From the NCBI GenBank assembly GCA_020446285.1, contig JAGREZ010000135.1:1-6388 (forward strand): a DNA stretch of 6,388 nucleotides, given 5' to 3'. The notes below the pieces were generated by a model. That model did not search any database, was not told where the DNA came from, and saw only the letters and a list, made by a program, of their open reading frames with translations. Shown here piece by piece: positions 5,364 to 6,388 of this stretch (its first letter is position 1; each line of letters begins with the position of its first letter). This DNA comes from Geminicoccaceae bacterium. GTDB lineage: Bacteria; Pseudomonadota; Alphaproteobacteria; Geminicoccales; Geminicoccaceae. A program made the translations under genes and the position numbers.

Positions 5364-6388
5364 ATGAGCGACGTCGTCATTGTCTCCGCCAAGCGTACGC
5401 CGATCGGATCGTTCAGCGGGTCCTTGAGCAGCGTGCCTGCACATTTTCTCGGACAGACCGCGATCACCGCCGCGCTCGAGGCGGCGAATGTCGATGCGGC
5501 CGAGGTTTCCGAGGTCATCATGGGGCAGATTCTCGCCGCGGGGCAGGGCCAGAACCCGGCCCGTCAGGCTTCCGTGAATGCCGGCGTGCCGGTCGAGGTT
5601 CCCGCATATGGCGTGAACATTCTCTGCGGCTCGGGGCTGAAGTCGGTGGCGCTGGCCTATCAGGCGGTGAGGAACGGTGACAGCAGCATCGTTGTCGCCG
5701 GCGGTCAGGAGAGCATGAGCCAGGCGCCGCATGTGGCCCACCTGCGCAACGGCACCAAGATGGGCAGCCTCGAGGTGGTCGATACCATGCTCCGGGACGC
5801 GCTCACCGATGCCTTCCACGGCTATCACATGGGCAATACGGCCGAGAATGTCGCGCAGAAGTGGCAGCTGACCCGCGAGGAGCAGGACCAGTTCGCCACC
5901 GCCTCGCAGAACAAGGCCGAAGCGGCGGTGACCTCCGGGCGTTTCAAGGACGAGATCACACCCGTCACGATCAAGACGCGCAAGGGCGATACGGTCGTCG
6001 ACACGGATGAGTATCCCCGCTTCGGCGCCACCGTCGAGGGCATGGGCAAGCTGCGTCCGGCCTTCAACAAGGAAGGCACGGTGACCGCCGGCAACGCCTC
6101 TGGCATCAATGACGGTGCCGCCGCTCTCGTCGTCATGAGCGCCGACGAAGCGAAGAAGCGCGGTCTCAAGCCGCTCGCGCGCATCGTCAGCTGGGCGCAG
6201 GCCGGTGTCGATCCGTCGATCATGGGCACGGGCCCGATCCCGGCGTCGCGCAAGGCTCTGGAAAAGGCCGGCTGGACGGTCGACGATCTCGACCTGATCG
6301 AGGCCAACGAGGCCTTCGCCGCGCAGGCACTGGCAGTCAACAAGGATCTCGGCTGGGATACCGCCAAGGTCAACGTCAATGGCGGCGC
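5364..6388 (+). CDS. phaA: Acetyl-CoA acetyltransferase (thiolase II), 3' end outside window
   Basis: This is a cytosolic thiolase that reversibly condenses two acetyl-CoA into acetoacetyl-CoA, the first step towards polyhydroxybutyrate or the last step of acetoacetate use. There are 341 complete codons in the window. The family has about 391-393 residues, so roughly 50 are missing. The N-terminus [17 protein letters not shown] is typical. The acyl-accepting nucleophile is Cys88 in [24 protein letters not shown] and the NEAF motif (315-318) follow, and the frame ends in VNVNGG just before the expected GHP histidine. The second catalytic Cys lies outside. The symbol phaA is used because biosynthetic thiolases look like this. 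An atoB-type degradative role cannot be excluded without the next gene (phaB would settle it). A 190-bp gap separates it from the DUF1905-like gene, so it likely starts its own operon. Confidence 0.95.
   Translation, partial: MSDVVIVSAKRTPIGSFSGSLSSVPAHFLGQTAITAALEAANVDAAEVSEVIMGQILAAGQGQNPARQASVNAGVPVEVPAYGVNILCGSGLKSVALAYQAVRNGDSSIVVAGGQESMSQAPHVAHLRNGTKMGSLEVVDTMLRDALTDAFHGYHMGNTAENVAQKWQLTREEQDQFATASQNKAEAAVTSGRFKDEITPVTIKTRKGDTVVDTDEYPRFGATVEGMGKLRPAFNKEGTVTAGNASGINDGAAALVVMSADEAKKRGLKPLARIVSWAQAGVDPSIMGTGPIPASRKALEKAGWTVDDLDLIEANEAFAAQALAVNKDLGWDTAKVNVNGG

Noticed and set aside
5274..6379. Two consecutive minus-strand open frames opposite the thiolase
   Set aside because: The plus-strand thiolase reading is unambiguous, and the antisense frames show no family features.

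Overview
The window is GC-rich, with densely packed genes that strongly prefer G/C in the third codon position. A DUF1127 protein, a MocR-type regulator, a PhzF-like isomerase, a small DUF6614-like protein and a PhaA-type thiolase together point to a chromosomal segment of an alphaproteobacterium (Rhizobiales/Rhodobacterales-like). This assignment is inferred from gene families and composition only.

Left part, minus strand: a family 5 (DppA/OppA-type) periplasmic substrate-binding protein runs off the left edge (1-1430). Upstream of it, in the same direction, is a GntR/MocR-family regulator with a PLP-dependent aminotransferase-like domain (1619-3001). Middle part, plus strand: a 97-bp divergent spacer leads into a compact cluster. 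It consists of a DUF1127 protein (3099-3353), a PhzF-fold isomerase overlapping it by ATGA (3350-4225), and a small ferredoxin-like-sized protein resembling DUF6614 (4243-4569). The divergent spacer carries a perfect 8-bp inverted repeat with arms 33 bp apart. The same CGATTGA half-site recurs inside the DUF1127 gene, making a good candidate for the MocR operator.

Directly after the DUF6614-like stop codon lies a decayed IS200-type insertion sequence on the minus strand (about 4570-4850). The first half of its Y1 transposase survives, as do two hairpins upstream of that gene that match the classic IS200 left-end layout. The remaining plus-strand genes are a small DUF1905-like protein (4898-5173), a 190-bp spacer, and an acetyl-CoA acetyltransferase (5364 to the right edge, C-terminus missing).

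A plausible reading is that the MocR protein senses an amine or amino-acid-like ligand through PLP. It would control its own gene and the DUF1127-PhzF-DUF6614 cluster, and perhaps the peptide/amino-acid uptake gene behind it. The thiolase looks like a separate unit of acetoacetyl-CoA or polyhydroxyalkanoate metabolism. No defence system, CRISPR array, tRNA or rRNA is visible. The least ordinary signals are the repeated operator-like motif, the coupling of DUF1127 to a PhzF enzyme, and the IS200 scar.
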